Positions 1 to 11,062 of a stretch of 64,000 bases of DNA are shown piece after piece (position 1 is the first letter of the stretch; each line of letters begins with the position of its first letter). The DNA comes from Acestrorhynchus altus (Eukaryota; Chordata; Actinopteri; Characiformes; Acestrorhynchidae), in NCBI GenBank assembly GCA_034509495.1, contig CM067503.1, positions 1,613,437 through 1,677,436 on the forward strand, read 5' to 3'. A program made the position numbers and the translations under genes. The notes under the pieces are model-generated. The model saw only the letters and a program-made list of their open reading frames with translations. It had not been told where the DNA came from and made no database searches.

Positions 1-924
1 AGATGTTTTCCAGACTTTTCGATGACATTACAGAGATATGGTAGCACTTAGTGCAGAGCCGAAAGCAGACTTCGGAGAGCCATGGACTGTGAATACCATT
101 AGCATAATTTTGAATGTCAATTACGTATTGCATTTATGATCGCCTCTTTTTCGGAGACGTAGGTCGCTCACAGCGTGCCCAGTGCCGGGGTCTACATTAG
201 TGAATATTAAGGCATGAGATGTTGCACAGGGTTTACAAATGCATTCCGGTTTCAGGCTGGTGAAAGGAACAGTTAGTCTTGTTTGAGTATTTCACGAAAA
301 CAGAAAAGACAAACAAGAAAACAGTGGAAAAACAAGCTTGTCTGCAAGGGGTGGGGGGTCCAAATTGAGGCATATTCAGGGTGTAGATTTTCAGAGGGAT
401 TTGGTGTGGAATGTAAACTAGGGATAAATCAGGATCCACAGGTGGGAATAATACATGTATGTGGTCTTCAGTTATTTGAATAATGCATGATCACAGAGTG
501 TGAAGCTAAACTGGTGAAGAGCCGGAGGATAGATATTGTTTTGCATTTTTCTTGCATATGCAATAAGGCTTAGTGGTCCCAAAGCTGCTCCTGGATTATC
601 CAGATAAAGTAGATGGAGAAGCACTTCCAGTCAACATTCCCAGCCACATGCTGCTCTCTGCCATTGACAACAAGCCTGTTGAACCCCTGAGTAATGTTAT
701 ATTAGCCTGTCGTTACAGAAACGTCCTGTAGCTCAGCCAGTGAATGTGTGAAAACACACTGAACTTTGAGTTGAAGTGCCTGGATATTCGCCTTCCAGCG
801 TCAGAATTGTTCCCAGCGGTGGGCAGTGGGATGAGAAGGGCCTGGACCCTGCACCACTGCTGGTGGTGACGCACGATTTATAGAAGCCTAAATAAGATCC
901 GAGTATATTTATATTTTATAAAAC
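1..924. other. Non-coding stretch, nothing recognised
   Basis: No open frame longer than about 70 codons with coding character, and no repeat family I recognise. Composition is ordinary for teleost non-coding DNA. It probably belongs to an intron or upstream region of the + strand gene whose last exons start at 10161. Confidence 0.5.
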
Positions 925-960
925 CGTATACACCAATCAGCCATAACCGATAAATGATTT
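925..960 (+). repeat. Fragment of a DNA-transposon-like terminal sequence
   Basis: A short stretch beginning TATACACCAATCAGCCATAA resembles the ends of teleost elements that start with a CAGCCATAACATTATGACCA-like sequence. The same kind of end is seen at 28738 and 45300 in this window. It is too short to assign to a family. Confidence 0.25.
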
Positions 961-1016
961 ATGGCCAGAACTTAACAGAAAGAAGCTGAATACGCAATAC
1001 TGAACCTGTTTTTTTG

Positions 1017-1352
1017 GCAGGTTTTTTTTTTTTATTAATTATACAAATTTTCCCCCAATTTGGAGGTGCCGACCCCCTCTCACTCTCCTCCTGTCACTCA
1101 GGATGCTTCCCTGTCACAAACTCACTTCTCATCCAAAAGCACTGGGTCCGATACAGTAGCTGACAGACGCCTGTGCCGTCTGTTAGATTTACACCGACTG
1201 TGTTGTGGGTAGAGGGCACCATCTAGAGAGAGCATGGCCGATTTCACTCTCTCAAACTCCGATTGCTGATGGCAAGCAGCATGACCTGGGATTTGAACCT
1301 GCGATCCTCAGATGGTGTGGTGTGCCTTAGACCACTGAGCCACTACAGGTTT
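1017..1352 (-). mobile_element. tRNA-derived SINE, minus orientation
   Basis: Read on the minus strand, the element opens with a tRNA-like head: an A-box-like TGGCTCAGTGG near 1335-1345, and a B-box-like GGTTCAAATCC near 1290-1300. A body of about 250 bp follows, ending in a T-run on the plus strand (1019-1033) that corresponds to the A-rich SINE tail. This head-body-tail order is that of a Pol III retroposon. The small open frame over it is not a gene. Confidence 0.65.
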
Positions 1353-1494
1353 TCATTGAATTTGCCAAAATGTTACACATTTGCTGCATTTACAAAGTGT
1401 ATCTCATGCCACACCGGTCGCGATTTAGTCACATGTCAAAAACATCTTTTCACCGTCACATGCTTTTTTGCCATTTTTCGATAAATATTTTGTG

Positions 1495-1658
1495 CTTCAC
1501 TGATTAGAACAAGCTAATCTAGTAGAAAGTCCTCCCTGGACAGTAGAGACAGTTACTCCAAATACAGCAGGATGAACCCTTACGAATGCCCTTGATTTTG
1601 GCAGAAAGCGTAAATGAGGAGGTGTCCCAAAACTTTTGTCCTTTTGTCCATATTTGAT
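1495..1658 (+). mobile_element. Tc1-like element, 3' terminal fragment
   Basis: The stretch matches the right end of the teleost Tc1-like elements also seen at 31105-31592: a tract about stocky 'AGTAGAAAGTC' and 'CTGGACAGTAGAGA', then an end reading AGGTGTCCCAAAACTTTTGT. The terminal inverted repeat is degenerate and no transposase frame survives. Confidence 0.6.
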
Positions 1659-2439
1659 CTTAAAGAGCGATGCTGATACAGGTGTTGATGTGATTGTCTG
1701 TGTACCGCAGGCTTACGGTTGTTAAAGTGTCAGCCGCAGGCAGCAGCACATTCAGTACATCGCTTCACTAAACACTCCTTGCCTCCAAAGACAGCGATGC
1801 AAGACACACACGTGACGTTCCCTGGAGGCCAGGCCGTGCCTTTTTTCTGTTTACCAACCTCAGAGCCACGATGATGTCGCCAGCTCCTCCTGCTCCTCCA
1901 AGTGGTCCACACTATAAATACCCCCCACTCCCCACACACACTGCTGGGCCTGCCACCGAAGCTGTAATTTCTCCAGTCATTAGGAGTCTAATCACAGTAG
2001 GCATGTCAGCCTGGAGACTGCCGCTGCAGCTGTGGAATGTGACTAAGGGCCACTTGCACCGTCCCGCCCATCACTTCCTTCTGCCTCGCAGTCCGACTGT
2101 GGGAACCTGCAGTTCTGCAGAGTCTGCTCCCACTGTGAACTCTACTTCATACCCACTTCCCCAACTCGTCTTGTAGATATGCAGCAGGGGGGACAATAGT
2201 CCTGAAGTCCCGACCTTCACAGTGCAGATCTTTTAGGGTTGTACATAGCAAAGCAGTGGGATAAGATTGTCCACGTTTTCGAGATATCGTCACCGTTCCG
2301 ACTCCACATTGTTGGGTCTGATTGCATGACTCAGACTAGAATACAGCCTTGCAATCCGGCTTTCAGTTTCTGTGTCGCGGTGGATGTTTGATTTTTTTTC
2401 CAATAGAAATGAACGGGGGTCAAAATTTGTGCACCTTGA
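1659..2439. other. Non-coding stretch; one exon-like segment
   Basis: Mostly unremarkable single-copy sequence. A pyrimidine tract and AG at 2075-2091 precede a 28-codon open stretch with a CGN..FCRVCSHC cysteine spacing. No good donor follows and I do not accept it as an exon. Confidence 0.4.
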
Positions 2440-3155
2440 TACCACAACAACCATTTGACAACACCTGATCCTGAATCACCATCCCAACCATATGGCACGC
2501 CATAGTAACTGCCTAGCAACCACCTGAAAAATGATCTTCTTCTAGCAAGCACATGGGACATCATAGCAACACCGTAGCAACCACTTGGCATACCATAGTA
2601 ACCACCTATCAACACCATAGCATCAATTTATCCAAAGTTTTCACTTGGGTTTTCATAGTAACCATCTATCAATCCCATATCAACAGTCTTGCAACAGATT
2701 ATCAACACCATAGCAACCACCCAGAATTCTATTGTAACCACCTATCGATTCCATAACAACTAACTAGCAACTCCATAGCAACCACCTGGGACACCATATT
2801 AACCACCTATCAACACCATATCAACAAATTAGCAACACCACAGTGTATCCACCATTCAACACCATAGCAAACTATAGCAACCACCTACAATACCATAGTA
2901 ACCACACATCAACACCTTAGCAACAAATTAGCAACAACATTGTAACCACCTAGGATACCATATTAACTACCATTCAACACCATTGCATCTAGCAACATAT
3001 TAACACCATAGTTACTAGATAGCAGGACCATAGCAACCTCTTGGCAACCACTTTGTAACACCAGAGCAACAATCTGGGATACCATAGCAGCTTCCTAGCA
3101 CAACCCCAGAAACCCCTGGGATACCAGAGCAACCACCTATCAACAACCCAGCATT
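2440..3155. repeat. Degenerate minisatellite, ACCATAGCAACCACCTATCA type
   Basis: About 700 bp built from variants of CACCATAGCAACCACCTATC with a loose period of about 21-22 bp. Units have diverged by substitutions and small indels, so the array is old. Frames across it are artefacts of the low-complexity composition. Confidence 0.85.
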
Positions 3156-3677
3156 TTTAAGAAATAATAATTTAGTAAAACATAACATAATAAAAATAGT
3201 ATATAATACATTTAATTATTAATAATCATGTAAATAAGAAAATAAAATCAGATGCATGTTTCCTGTGCGATAAATCCCTGATGTATCAAATATGATACAA
3301 AGTAAAAGTCATATGTAAGCAGCTTTTTAAAGGTGCGGTGAAGGCTCCAGTTTAAAGAATTCAAATAGAATTTGATGGTGTTAAAGGTGATGCAGCAGAA
3401 GTTTTGAAGGTTTAAAGTTTGGATATGTCAGAGATGATGTTACAATGAACATTAAACTACAGTTCATTTTGCTTTAGCCAGTGCTTCCCAGTAATAGCTC
3501 TCTAATGGGTGCTCCAGAGACCAGGTTGTACTTTCCATAGTGAAGGAGATGGAAGGTCAATGGAAGGTTCATGTGGTCAAAATCAAAAAGCATTTTATTC
3601 TCACTTGTATGGGGAAAGATATCAGTCTGAACTGCACAAAGCTGCAGAAGAGCCTGAACCTACAGCAGAAAATATAG
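3156..3677. other. AT-rich then ordinary non-coding sequence
   Basis: 3160-3320 is AT-rich with TAATAATAA-like stretches. The rest is unremarkable. No feature is supported. Confidence 0.4.
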
Positions 3678-3836
3678 TAAGAGGACAAAAGTATTGGGAC
3701 GCCTGCTCGTTCACAGTTTCTTCTGAAATCCAGTGTTTTACACAGTTTAACTCTCTACTGTCCAGGTGTGGAGATACTGTGAAGGTCAGGATATTGAATT
3801 ACTACCACCCCAACCTATCCCCAACTCACCACTCAC
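3678..3836 (+). mobile_element. Tc1-derived MITE fragment
   Basis: Begins with the terminal-repeat-like GGACAAAAGTATTGGGACGC, continues with CAGTTTCTTCTGAAATCCAG, and then jumps to internal sequence (GTGAAGGTCAGGATATTGAA) seen in the longer copy at 31105-31592. It is an internally deleted, non-autonomous relative of the local Tc1-like elements. Confidence 0.65.
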
Positions 3837-3867
3837 CATAAAGGAACTATAATCACTATACGTAATG

Positions 3868-4283
3868 GTATCACTATTATCCCTTCTCAGGACTTTTATT
3901 CTGAAATTTGTACACCGAGCAAAGAAAGAGAGCAAACGGCCCCTTCTTTCTCATTTTCCTCTGTAACCCAATATCTGGGTCAGTGATGTCATTAACCCCG
4001 CCCCCTCTCTCTGATCATTCAGTCTGTATGCAGGTTGAGCATCAGCCCCGCCCCCTCCCTCTGATCAGTCAGAGTCTGTATGCAGGTTGAGCATCAGCCC
4101 CGCCCCCTCTCTCAGATCAGTCAGAGTCTGCATGCAGGTTGATCATCAGCGCCGCCCCCTCTCTCTGATCAGTCAGAGTCTGTATGCAGGTTGATCATCA
4201 GCGCCGCCCCCTCTCTCTGATCAGTCAGAGTCTGCATGCAGGTTGAGCGTCAGTCCCGCCCCCTCTCTCTGATCAGTCAGAAT
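3868..4283 (+). mobile_element. 52-bp-VNTR dispersed element, copy A (6 units)
   Basis: The left flank carries TTCTCAGGACTTTTATTCTG and CCCAATATCTGGGTCAGTGA. From 3996 it runs into tandem 52-bp units, each with a GC box (CCCCGCCCCC, or GCGCCGCCCC in two units), CTCTCTGATCAGTCAGAGTC and TGCAGGTTGA. There are six GC-box positions. The array ends at about 4283 without the right flank seen in other copies. Eight further copies occur in the window. Confidence 0.85.
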
Positions 4284-4745
4284 CAGTTTTAGCGGGTTTG
4301 CTCGGTGATATATGTGAGACCACCAGGGTCAGATCGATAAGTGCAGATCTTGGGTTCAAAGAGTTAAAGACGGGTGGGGGCAGGTGATTGTTTGCGTTTG
4401 AGCACTTGAGGCTCCTGGTTGAACTTTCGATGAAGCAATCATATGGCTGAACTTTCTCATTAAAATCACACAGTGATATCGGTGCACTGCACTGTCCACA
4501 ATTTGAGGCGTTATCTCGTGGCCCACAGCCAGTTCAAACTCCGAGCTTTCTCTTTGTTTGTACAGGAGCCAAATAAAGAGCAGTCATCGCCGCATTGGCT
4601 GGATAATTGCTGGATAGGAGACAGGCTGTTGTCTGCCCTCGCTTTGCCAGAAACTTGGCTCAGTCGCGTGATTGATCCGTCAGACATGTTGGGCACGACC
4701 CATCAGAAGCAGGAGGCTGGCTCTCAGCATGAGGCGAAAGCAGCT

Positions 4746-4746
<1 letters not shown>
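4284..4746. other. Non-coding stretch, nothing recognised
   Basis: Single-copy sequence with no repeat family or coding signal that I can support. Confidence 0.4.
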
Positions 4747-4784
<38 letters not shown>

Positions 4785-4834
4785 CTTCTCTCCCTCTTCT
4801 CCTTTCTCTCTCAGCGGGGGGGGGGGGGGGGGGG
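4747..4834. repeat. (CT)n tract followed by a G homopolymer
   Basis: A (CT)n/(CTAT) run at about 4747-4815 is followed directly by a run of about 19 G at 4816-4834. The homopolymer length in the assembly is likely to be unreliable. Confidence 0.9.
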
Positions 4835-4914
4835 CAGTGTGCCTTTTAATATGCGACCTTGCTGTGCTCTTAGTCACTACGGGAATGTACAAGTCAATTA
4901 GTGTAACCTGAAGA

Positions 4915-5165
4915 ACATGAGGACCTGTGCCCTTGGCACTAATTGAGACATATTTAGAAGAATCCTCCAACAGATGAGAATTAAAAGTCTGCTCCAGTTT
5001 TAGCTAATGCATCATTTCTTTATTGTCGAGCGTAATTGCATGAGACGGTGGCAGTTAATGAGTCATATTCAAAGGAAATGGCATCACAAAGTGCCCCCCG
5101 TTCCCCCAGCCGTCAATTAGCGGCAGAGTTTTCCAGTCCTTCTTCTGAACGTTGACTGGAAACCT
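4915..5165. promoter_or_regulatory. Possible conserved non-coding element
   Basis: Non-repetitive sequence dense in short motifs bound by developmental regulators: TAATGCAT, GTAATTGCATGA (homeodomain/POU-like), TTAATGAGTCAT (AP-1-like) and ATTCAAAGG (TCF/SOX-like). Conservation cannot be seen in one sequence, so the call rests on composition and contrast with the surrounding repeats. Confidence 0.3.
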
Positions 5166-5859
5166 GAGGGTTTTTTCTTCCGTGATTATTATTTTCTCAG
5201 CATTTTAAGCCTAAGTGTATATCATTAATGTGATGTAATCAAGGTGTTGTCTTGGGGATGTCAATACAGAACTGGCAGCAGTTATGAGGAGGTGCTCAAC
5301 AGGAGGGCATTATCGGTCTAATCCTTCATCCCTTTCGAATGCTTTTCTCGAGGAACGGCCGAGACAGTCCAGAGTTCACGGTTTCCCTCACTGTACGACT
5401 CTCGCTGCTGCACCTTTGCTCCTGGATTAAATGTCTTCTGCACTGCTCGCTGTTGTTTAGAGTGGTTAATGGTCTTGTCAAACAATCAACAGTAAAACCT
5501 CAGACTCTGGTGGTTTGTTTCCTCCCTGCCTCCCACGCCTCCAACCCACTAATGAAGACTCCTCAACTGTGTTTGACTAATCAACAATGGCAGGCTATGT
5601 AATGGGATGACTGGAGTCTGATTTAGCGTGGTCATGTGCTCAGCTCCAAGCAAAAGAGCTTCGAGTAATAAATCGTACAGTCACAAGGCTAAAGTTGCCC
5701 ACAGTGAATGAATTCATATGCCAGTGACAACCTGGTTCCGTTGGTTTGTGCTTGATTGCACAACATGTATACACTCATATATACTCGCATATATAAACTC
5801 ATTGAAGGAGCACCAGTAAGGAGTCGTTGGAATGAGTGTAATGATGATCTACGTCTAAG
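5166..5859. other. Non-coding stretch, nothing recognised
   Basis: Ordinary single-copy sequence. The 87-codon frame at 5339-5602 has no splice context or recognisable motif. Confidence 0.4.
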
Positions 5860-6510
5860 TTTATTGGGGGAAACCGTACAACTGAAAGGAGCCTCTAGTT
5901 CCCCGTTGAGCCTCTAGCTTGGATACGAGATGAGATACGGTTGGACATGGAGGTACCGGTTCCGTACGGCATCCTGCAGCACATTTACCCACAGATGATG
6001 CAGCTGGACCTGTAGATCCTGCACGCTCGTAGGTTGCAGTCTGGTGGAGACGTTCCTGGGAAACCCTTGCGGGAGCATTATCCTGCTGAAAATGCCAGTT
6101 GGAAGCCCTGCCAGGAGAGGTGTTGTGTCCACGGGATGTCCTGCACATATCGCTGAGCTGTTAGTGTCCCTTGTATCACTACTAGAGGTCACTGACTGTC
6201 ATATGGGATGCTCCCCAGATCAGCATGTCATTTCACAGCAAAGGCAGGATCGAAGTTCTCACCGCAAAACCTTAATTCTCAAAGTCTACTGTCACTGGAG
6301 CCTAAACAGATCGCGGAGTCGTCACTGAAGATCATACGGTTTTGGTCCTGTTAGACGTGTGTGTCTTCACATAACTTCTGCTTCTAACACCTCCTAACCA
6401 CTCGATCACAACGGCTTAGATATGGCGGCAGTTTGTCGGAATGACCATCCTGTTTCTCTCAGTCCGATGGTCCCCCTCTCAAAATCAAATCTCTGTGTGA
6501 GACGTTGAGG
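5860..6510 (-). pseudogene. Tc1-like transposase relic
   Basis: On the minus strand, frame-shifting open segments retain pieces of a Tc1/mariner DDE transposase. A catalytic-region motif of FQQDNA type lies near 6080-6095, with QERLHQT after it. A stretch resembling the IWGASHMTVSD region is near 6190-6225, and the C-terminal half continues to about 5870. At least two reading frames are needed to follow it, so it is inactive. Sequence at 6350-6510 probably continues the N-terminal side. It belongs to a different Tc1 subfamily from the relics at 36.5 and 38.6 kb. Confidence 0.7.
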
Positions 6511-7859
6511 CGTGTCTAACAGTCAACAATCTGTCCCCAAGGGGTACACCACCCAAAAGTAGCCCCTTATAGCTTTGATTAGTAACATTTTGATGTTACT
6601 GATATTTTGAGGTTCTGGGTTTCGGGTTTTCAAAGCCAAACTGGTCAACGGTCAAACACAAAAGGGCTTAAAATGTCACTACGTGTATAACACCAACAAC
6701 ATAAAATAACACCAGGACAAATGAGCTTTTTAATGATCAACTTTAATGATTCATCTGACATTAAAAACCTCATATCGACTTGAGATTATTTAGTTATTTC
6801 GTTTTAAATTCTGTTAATATTCTCTCCACCGTGTGCATATTTGTCTACTGTCCCTCGCCTTGTCTACTAGCTAAGGATATTTTCTGAGTGGACAGCAAAG
6901 CACTTCTGGAAGTCGTTCTGGATGAGGGTGTCTGCTAAATGCCATGAATGTAAATGTCCCCGTAACGTACTAGCTTGTATGAAGTCATGTGACACCAACC
7001 TGTCCAGTCTGCGACATGGACGCAATATGGAGAACTCAAACACCAGGAACTGGAGCAGCTTAACCAAAATAAAGTCTGTTATATATATTTATATATATAC
7101 ACTCTCCAATAATATATTGGCGAGGTTCATTCTTACCCCCGAGAAAACACAATGGACAGTATTGTGGTCAGCGATGATGACCGTGATCATGTCCATATAT
7201 TGTGAGATGGTGCCATGCCTGGCTAGGCTTGGGTATATTGCTGATCGGGAAAGTCCATGAGGTTACAGTCCCTCAAACCGAGAATAGCTGTACTCAACAG
7301 TCATGCAAATAAACTTATTTGATGAATTACCAGCAGCAAATCATGTTAGTGCAGATTTGGCTGGCAGTCACGCTATTCGCTGCCCTCTGCTACACCAGTG
7401 ACACACCGGGGGGCTGCTGAGTCCTGCCTTCGTGTCGTCAGTGGTGTTTTGAGTCTGACTTCATCACTAACCATGTTTAGAGTTTAGTTTGTTCCTTTTC
7501 TTGAGTTGCAGTTTCGTTGTTGTTCCAGCCTGACCGGCGTTTCTCCTTAGGGTCACGCAGTGTCAGCAGGAACTGAGTAGCTTTTAGAACTAGTGCTGCA
7601 TATTGGAGTTGAAGGGCAGCTGAGGACAGGAGGCCGGCGGCCCCCCGAGCTGAGATGTGTCGTGTCTGAGTTAGTTATAGAGCGTGTCAGGCTGAATGGC
7701 TTCCCAGTATTGAATGTGCAGCAGCGCTTGGGTCATTAGCAGGGCGTGGGCACCCTTTAAACAAAGGAACATATCCGTTGTGTAACTGGGCCCATTCTCT
7801 CTCTCTCTCTCTCACTCTCTCGCTCTCTCGCTCTCTCGTTCCAGCGCCTCTCGTTAGTA
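6511..7859. other. Non-coding stretch, nothing firm
   Basis: Single-copy sequence with a short (TA)n patch at about 7079-7100 and a (CT)n patch at 7795-7840. I see no gene or mobile element I can support here. Confidence 0.4.
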
Positions 7860-8592
7860 AAGCACCACATTGTGTCGAACAGCTCTGGACCACCACTCTG
7901 CGGTATGACCACTTACACGAGAGATTAAAGTGTTGGGATGCGGCCATGAAGTCTGGCTTTGTTATAAAGAGCTGGCTGAACTCAAAGCGTGGTGCTCTCA
8001 TAGGATGCCACCATTTCAGTAAGTCAGCTGGTACGATTTCTTCCCTTCTAAAAGTTCCGCCATCAGCTGTGAGTGTTACTGAAAAAGGGAAGTGTTTCAG
8101 AACCACAGCAACTGGGCCACAGTGCATCAGACCATGTGAAGTTCTGGGTTGAGGTCGCTAAGTGCTGAAAAGTCTCCATAGCTCTGCTGATCAGTAACTG
8201 CAGAGTTCCGAGCCTCATGGCGTGGTCGATGCCATGCGTCAGATGGAGGGGCATCAAGCCCACCACCGTACATCCTCTGGAGAGAGTGGATATGTGTTCT
8301 GTGTAGTGACGAATCACGCTTCTGTCAGTTCAATGGAGGAGTCTGCGTGTGGCGATTGCCTGACTGTATCAGGTGTAACATTTGGTGGAGGGGGGATAAT
8401 GCTACAGCACCTTTAGTTCCAGTGAAGGGAATTTTGATACTTCAGCTGAACAAGACGTTCTAGATAGCTGTAATAGTTTGGGGAAGACCCTTTTCTGTTC
8501 CAGCATGACTGTGTACCAATGCACAAAGCAAGCTTCGACATGGGTGGACAAGTTTGGTGACGCCACAGATGCACATTGTACTGTACAGTGAA
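7860..8592 (+). pseudogene. Tc1-like transposon relic, plus orientation
   Basis: Plus-strand remnants of a teleost Tc1-like transposase. SDESRFC-type sequence is encoded near 8307-8330. The region encoding FGGGGIMLQ follows at 8380-8406. A segment translating to FQHDCVPMHKA, corresponding to the second catalytic aspartate region, lies at 8498-8530. Frameshifts and an internal deletion separate these blocks, and the C-terminal DPNP/SPDL region is missing after about 8590. It is inactive. Confidence 0.75.
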
Positions 8593-8740
8593 TGTCCATA
8601 ATAGGAAATAGGGTTCGATTCCCTGGTCACCCTGGTTCCCGTGCCACCACACTACACCCTCTACATTCTCCTACCTGTGTAACATGATTCAGGTGTCAGT
8701 GTGTATGAGTGTCAGTCAGATGCTGTGAATGTGTAAATAG
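8593..8740 (+). repeat. Possible SINE fragment with B-box-like sequence
   Basis: GGGTTCGATTCCCTGG at 8609-8624 is a good tRNA B-box-like sequence. It is followed by a body of about 110 bp, and no A-box is evident at the right distance. It could be a truncated tRNA-derived SINE joined to the Tc1 relic, or chance. Confidence 0.3.
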
Positions 8741-9514
8741 ACATCTAAAATTGGTACCCTGTGAGATCTCAGGAACGTTGTCATTTACCCTCTGGAGTCA
8801 GCGCTCCTACAGGCAAACCAGTATCAGAAACACTTTATCAATCCCACAGGGAAACTGCAAAAACCCCAGTGTCTCACCAGAACACTTCAACGTCTCCTTG
8901 GGTTTTTGTTGTCGAAATATTCGTGCGTCTCAGAAAAATAGAATGTGGTTAAAAAGCTCATTCGTGATCGTTTCATTCCAAACGATAAACTGTCATATCT
9001 TATATTTCGTGACATTTCAAGCCCTTTTTGATCTTGTTCAGAGTTTCGAGGGGAGATTGAGCTGAAAACGCTGTTGAATGACTGAAGTTATAAGTCCAAG
9101 AACATTTAGGGGTTCTTCCATTAGAAACCACAGAGGAACCTCATGGTGGTCACTACAATGGACAGGTTGGAACTATAAGGTTGTGACATGATCAGAATGC
9201 AGTTATGTACATATTTCTAACATAAAGTGGGCGTTTTAACCTTTCAGACTCTTTATCTAGAACCTTTCTCCACATCTGTCAAAGACTTTAAGGCTCGATA
9301 TCTCAGATCTGCTCAGAAGGCAGATACACCCTCATTCATTCAGAGGTCAGAGGTCAGTGGACTGTGGTTCATGTTTAGTTCACAGTCTGATCAGTACATG
9401 TTTAAAGCCTTATATATTTGTTCTACAGGGTTCTAAAATAAAATCAGACTTTATTTACAACAAAATCATTGATTTCTTTCATTCAATGGGCCATTAATGC
9501 GGTATCGCTTGTAG
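8741..9514. other. Non-coding stretch, nothing recognised
   Basis: No supported gene or repeat. The 118-codon frame at 8709-9065 has no coding-like codon pattern or splice context. Confidence 0.4.
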
Positions 9515-9715
9515 GATTGCTTGGGGAGCAGCCGTGGTCTGGACTGTCTCCGGTTCGGATGAACTGGCAGGACATGACTGACGTGCCCTTGAGCAAGACG
9601 CTCCCCGGGCGCTGAGAATAGGGGCTGCCCACCACTCCGGGCACGTGCGCTCACTGCCCCCTGGTGTGTGAAGTCACTAGTGTGTATGTGTGTATCGGTG
9701 TGTTAAATCAGTGTA
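9515..9715 (+). mobile_element. tRNA-derived SINE, body and tail
   Basis: A degraded tRNA-like head (GTGGTCTGGACTG...CGGTTCGGAT) is followed by the body signature GGCAGGACATGACTGACGTG, CCCTTGAGCAAGACGC, CCCCGGGCGCTGAGA and CACTGCCCCCTGGTGTGTG. The same body occurs at 23.6 kb and 60.9 kb on the other strand and, truncated, at 43.4 kb. Confidence 0.7.
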
Positions 9716-9920
9716 TTAAAAAAAGGATAAAGTGAACACGGGAAGGTTCAGGATAAAGTGAAGGTTCCTCGAAGCACCTTAACAGGCTTTCAGACTGAAG
9801 AACCTCCAGACGTTGCTGAAGGAGCTCGTCTGCGTGAAGCAGAGCGGACAGCAGGGTTCCAACAGCTGAACGTTCCAAACCAGCTTAATGAGCGAATTCA
9901 AAGCCTGTTTATATGCAGGG

Positions 9921-9932
9921 CCATGTGTGTGT

Positions 9933-9969
<37 letters not shown>
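9921..9969. repeat. (GT)n microsatellite
   Basis: Nearly pure GT dinucleotide run with one GAGT interruption, about 190 bp upstream of the exon at 10161. Confidence 0.95.
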
Positions 9970-9970
<1 letters not shown>

Positions 9971-10160
9971 TTGTATAAGCACTGTTTTAAACTCCATACT
10001 TCAATCAGGTAAGTCTGTCTGATGTTATTCGGACAGCCTCTCGTGGCTGACCCATGCCTCGATTGACTGCGTTTGGAGTGTCCCTTTAATAAGACGGCCT
10101 TGTGTATTATGATTACACTGCACTCATTTGCTGTCCTGCGGTTCTCTTCTCTCCTCTCAG

Positions 10161-10236
10161 ATGATCCAGACCAGTAAGGCCTTGCTGGAGACCTGGGAGG
10201 GCGTCTACGAGAGGATACTCCAAGTGCAGAAAGCAG
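10161..10236 (+). CDS. Coding exon of an unrecognised helical protein (third from last)
   Basis: A long pyrimidine tract ends in CTCCTCTCAG at 10151-10160, giving a strong acceptor; the exon ends AAAGCAG before GTGAGC, a near-consensus donor. It encodes 25 residues plus one base (phase 1): MIQTSKALLETWEGVYERIL followed by QVQKA. The first ATG sits directly at the acceptor and is probably internal rather than the start. The spliced frame continues without a break into 20576-20685, which is the best evidence that it is real. The alternating hydrophobic pattern predicts an amphipathic helix. I do not recognise the protein, and earlier exons must lie upstream of the window or be missed. Confidence 0.75.
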
Positions 10237-10814
10237 GTGAGCAGTGAGAGCTGGAGAACAAGAGACAGAGTCAGAGAGAACATCATGTTCTGTGCTGCCA
10301 TTTTTCCAGGTACGCTTTAACGATCGACTTCGGCCGCAGCTCCCGCAGAAACGAGCGACGTCTCACATAACGCTCCCGGAGAGAATAAACGAATTATGGT
10401 CCTGTCTGTGGCGTCGGCTTTCTCCTCACCTGTCTGATGTCCTGCTTTGAAACCGAACTGAAGTGTCAGGTTCTGAATGGGCTCGGCCTCTCTGTTCTCT
10501 GATTAAAGAGGTTGCAAGAAAGGCTAAACATCTACTGCTCCAGCAGAGCCGTATGAAAGGCACCACGACCCGTGATGAGTCGGAACAGCTGCGGAGCGCA
10601 GTCGGTCGCTTCAGTCGCGTTCGGCTGCAGATGAAAAGGCGTGAATGCAGCAGAGAGAGGCGGCGTGTTGTTTTAAAGCGTAGTTTGTTTTCTCTTCACG
10701 GTGTTCTTGTTTCCCTGCTTCTTTTGTGGCCTTCAGCTGCTTTTTCTGTCTTCCTAGAGCTTTCTATGATGGAGCAGCCATCCGAAAGCCAGCATTTCAG
10801 AGGTTACCAGACAG

Positions 10815-11062
10815 CTCTCTCTCTCTCGCTCTTCTCACACTCTCTCTCTCTCACTCACTCTTCACTTTCTCTCACTCACTCACTCTCTCTTTCTCTCTCA
10901 CACTTTCGCCTTCGCCGCCTTCTCTCACACTCTCTCTCTCCCTTCTCTCTCTCTCTCGCTTCTCTCTCTCCCTCTCTTCTCGCTTTCTCGCTCTCTCGCT
11001 TCTCTACCTCTTCACACTCTCTCTCTCTCTCTCACGCTCTCTCTCTCTCTCTCTCTCTCTGT
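10815..11062. repeat. CT-rich low-complexity tract
   Basis: About 250 bp of (CTCT)n interrupted by TTCTC, CACTCACT and CGCTTTCTC variants. It produces long open frames (for example the 209-codon frame 10463-11092) rich in Leu and Ser, which are artefacts. It is a purine/pyrimidine mirror-type tract. Confidence 0.9.

Noticed and set aside
2092..2176. Exon-like segment with a CRVCSHC cysteine pattern
   Set aside because: A good acceptor precedes it, but no consensus donor follows, the frame ends shortly after, and no neighbouring exon fits its phase.
5861..6192. Minus-strand host gene suggested by a 92-95 codon frame pair
   Set aside because: The two frames together carry Tc1 transposase motifs (FQQDNA type) interrupted by frameshifts; it is a transposon relic.
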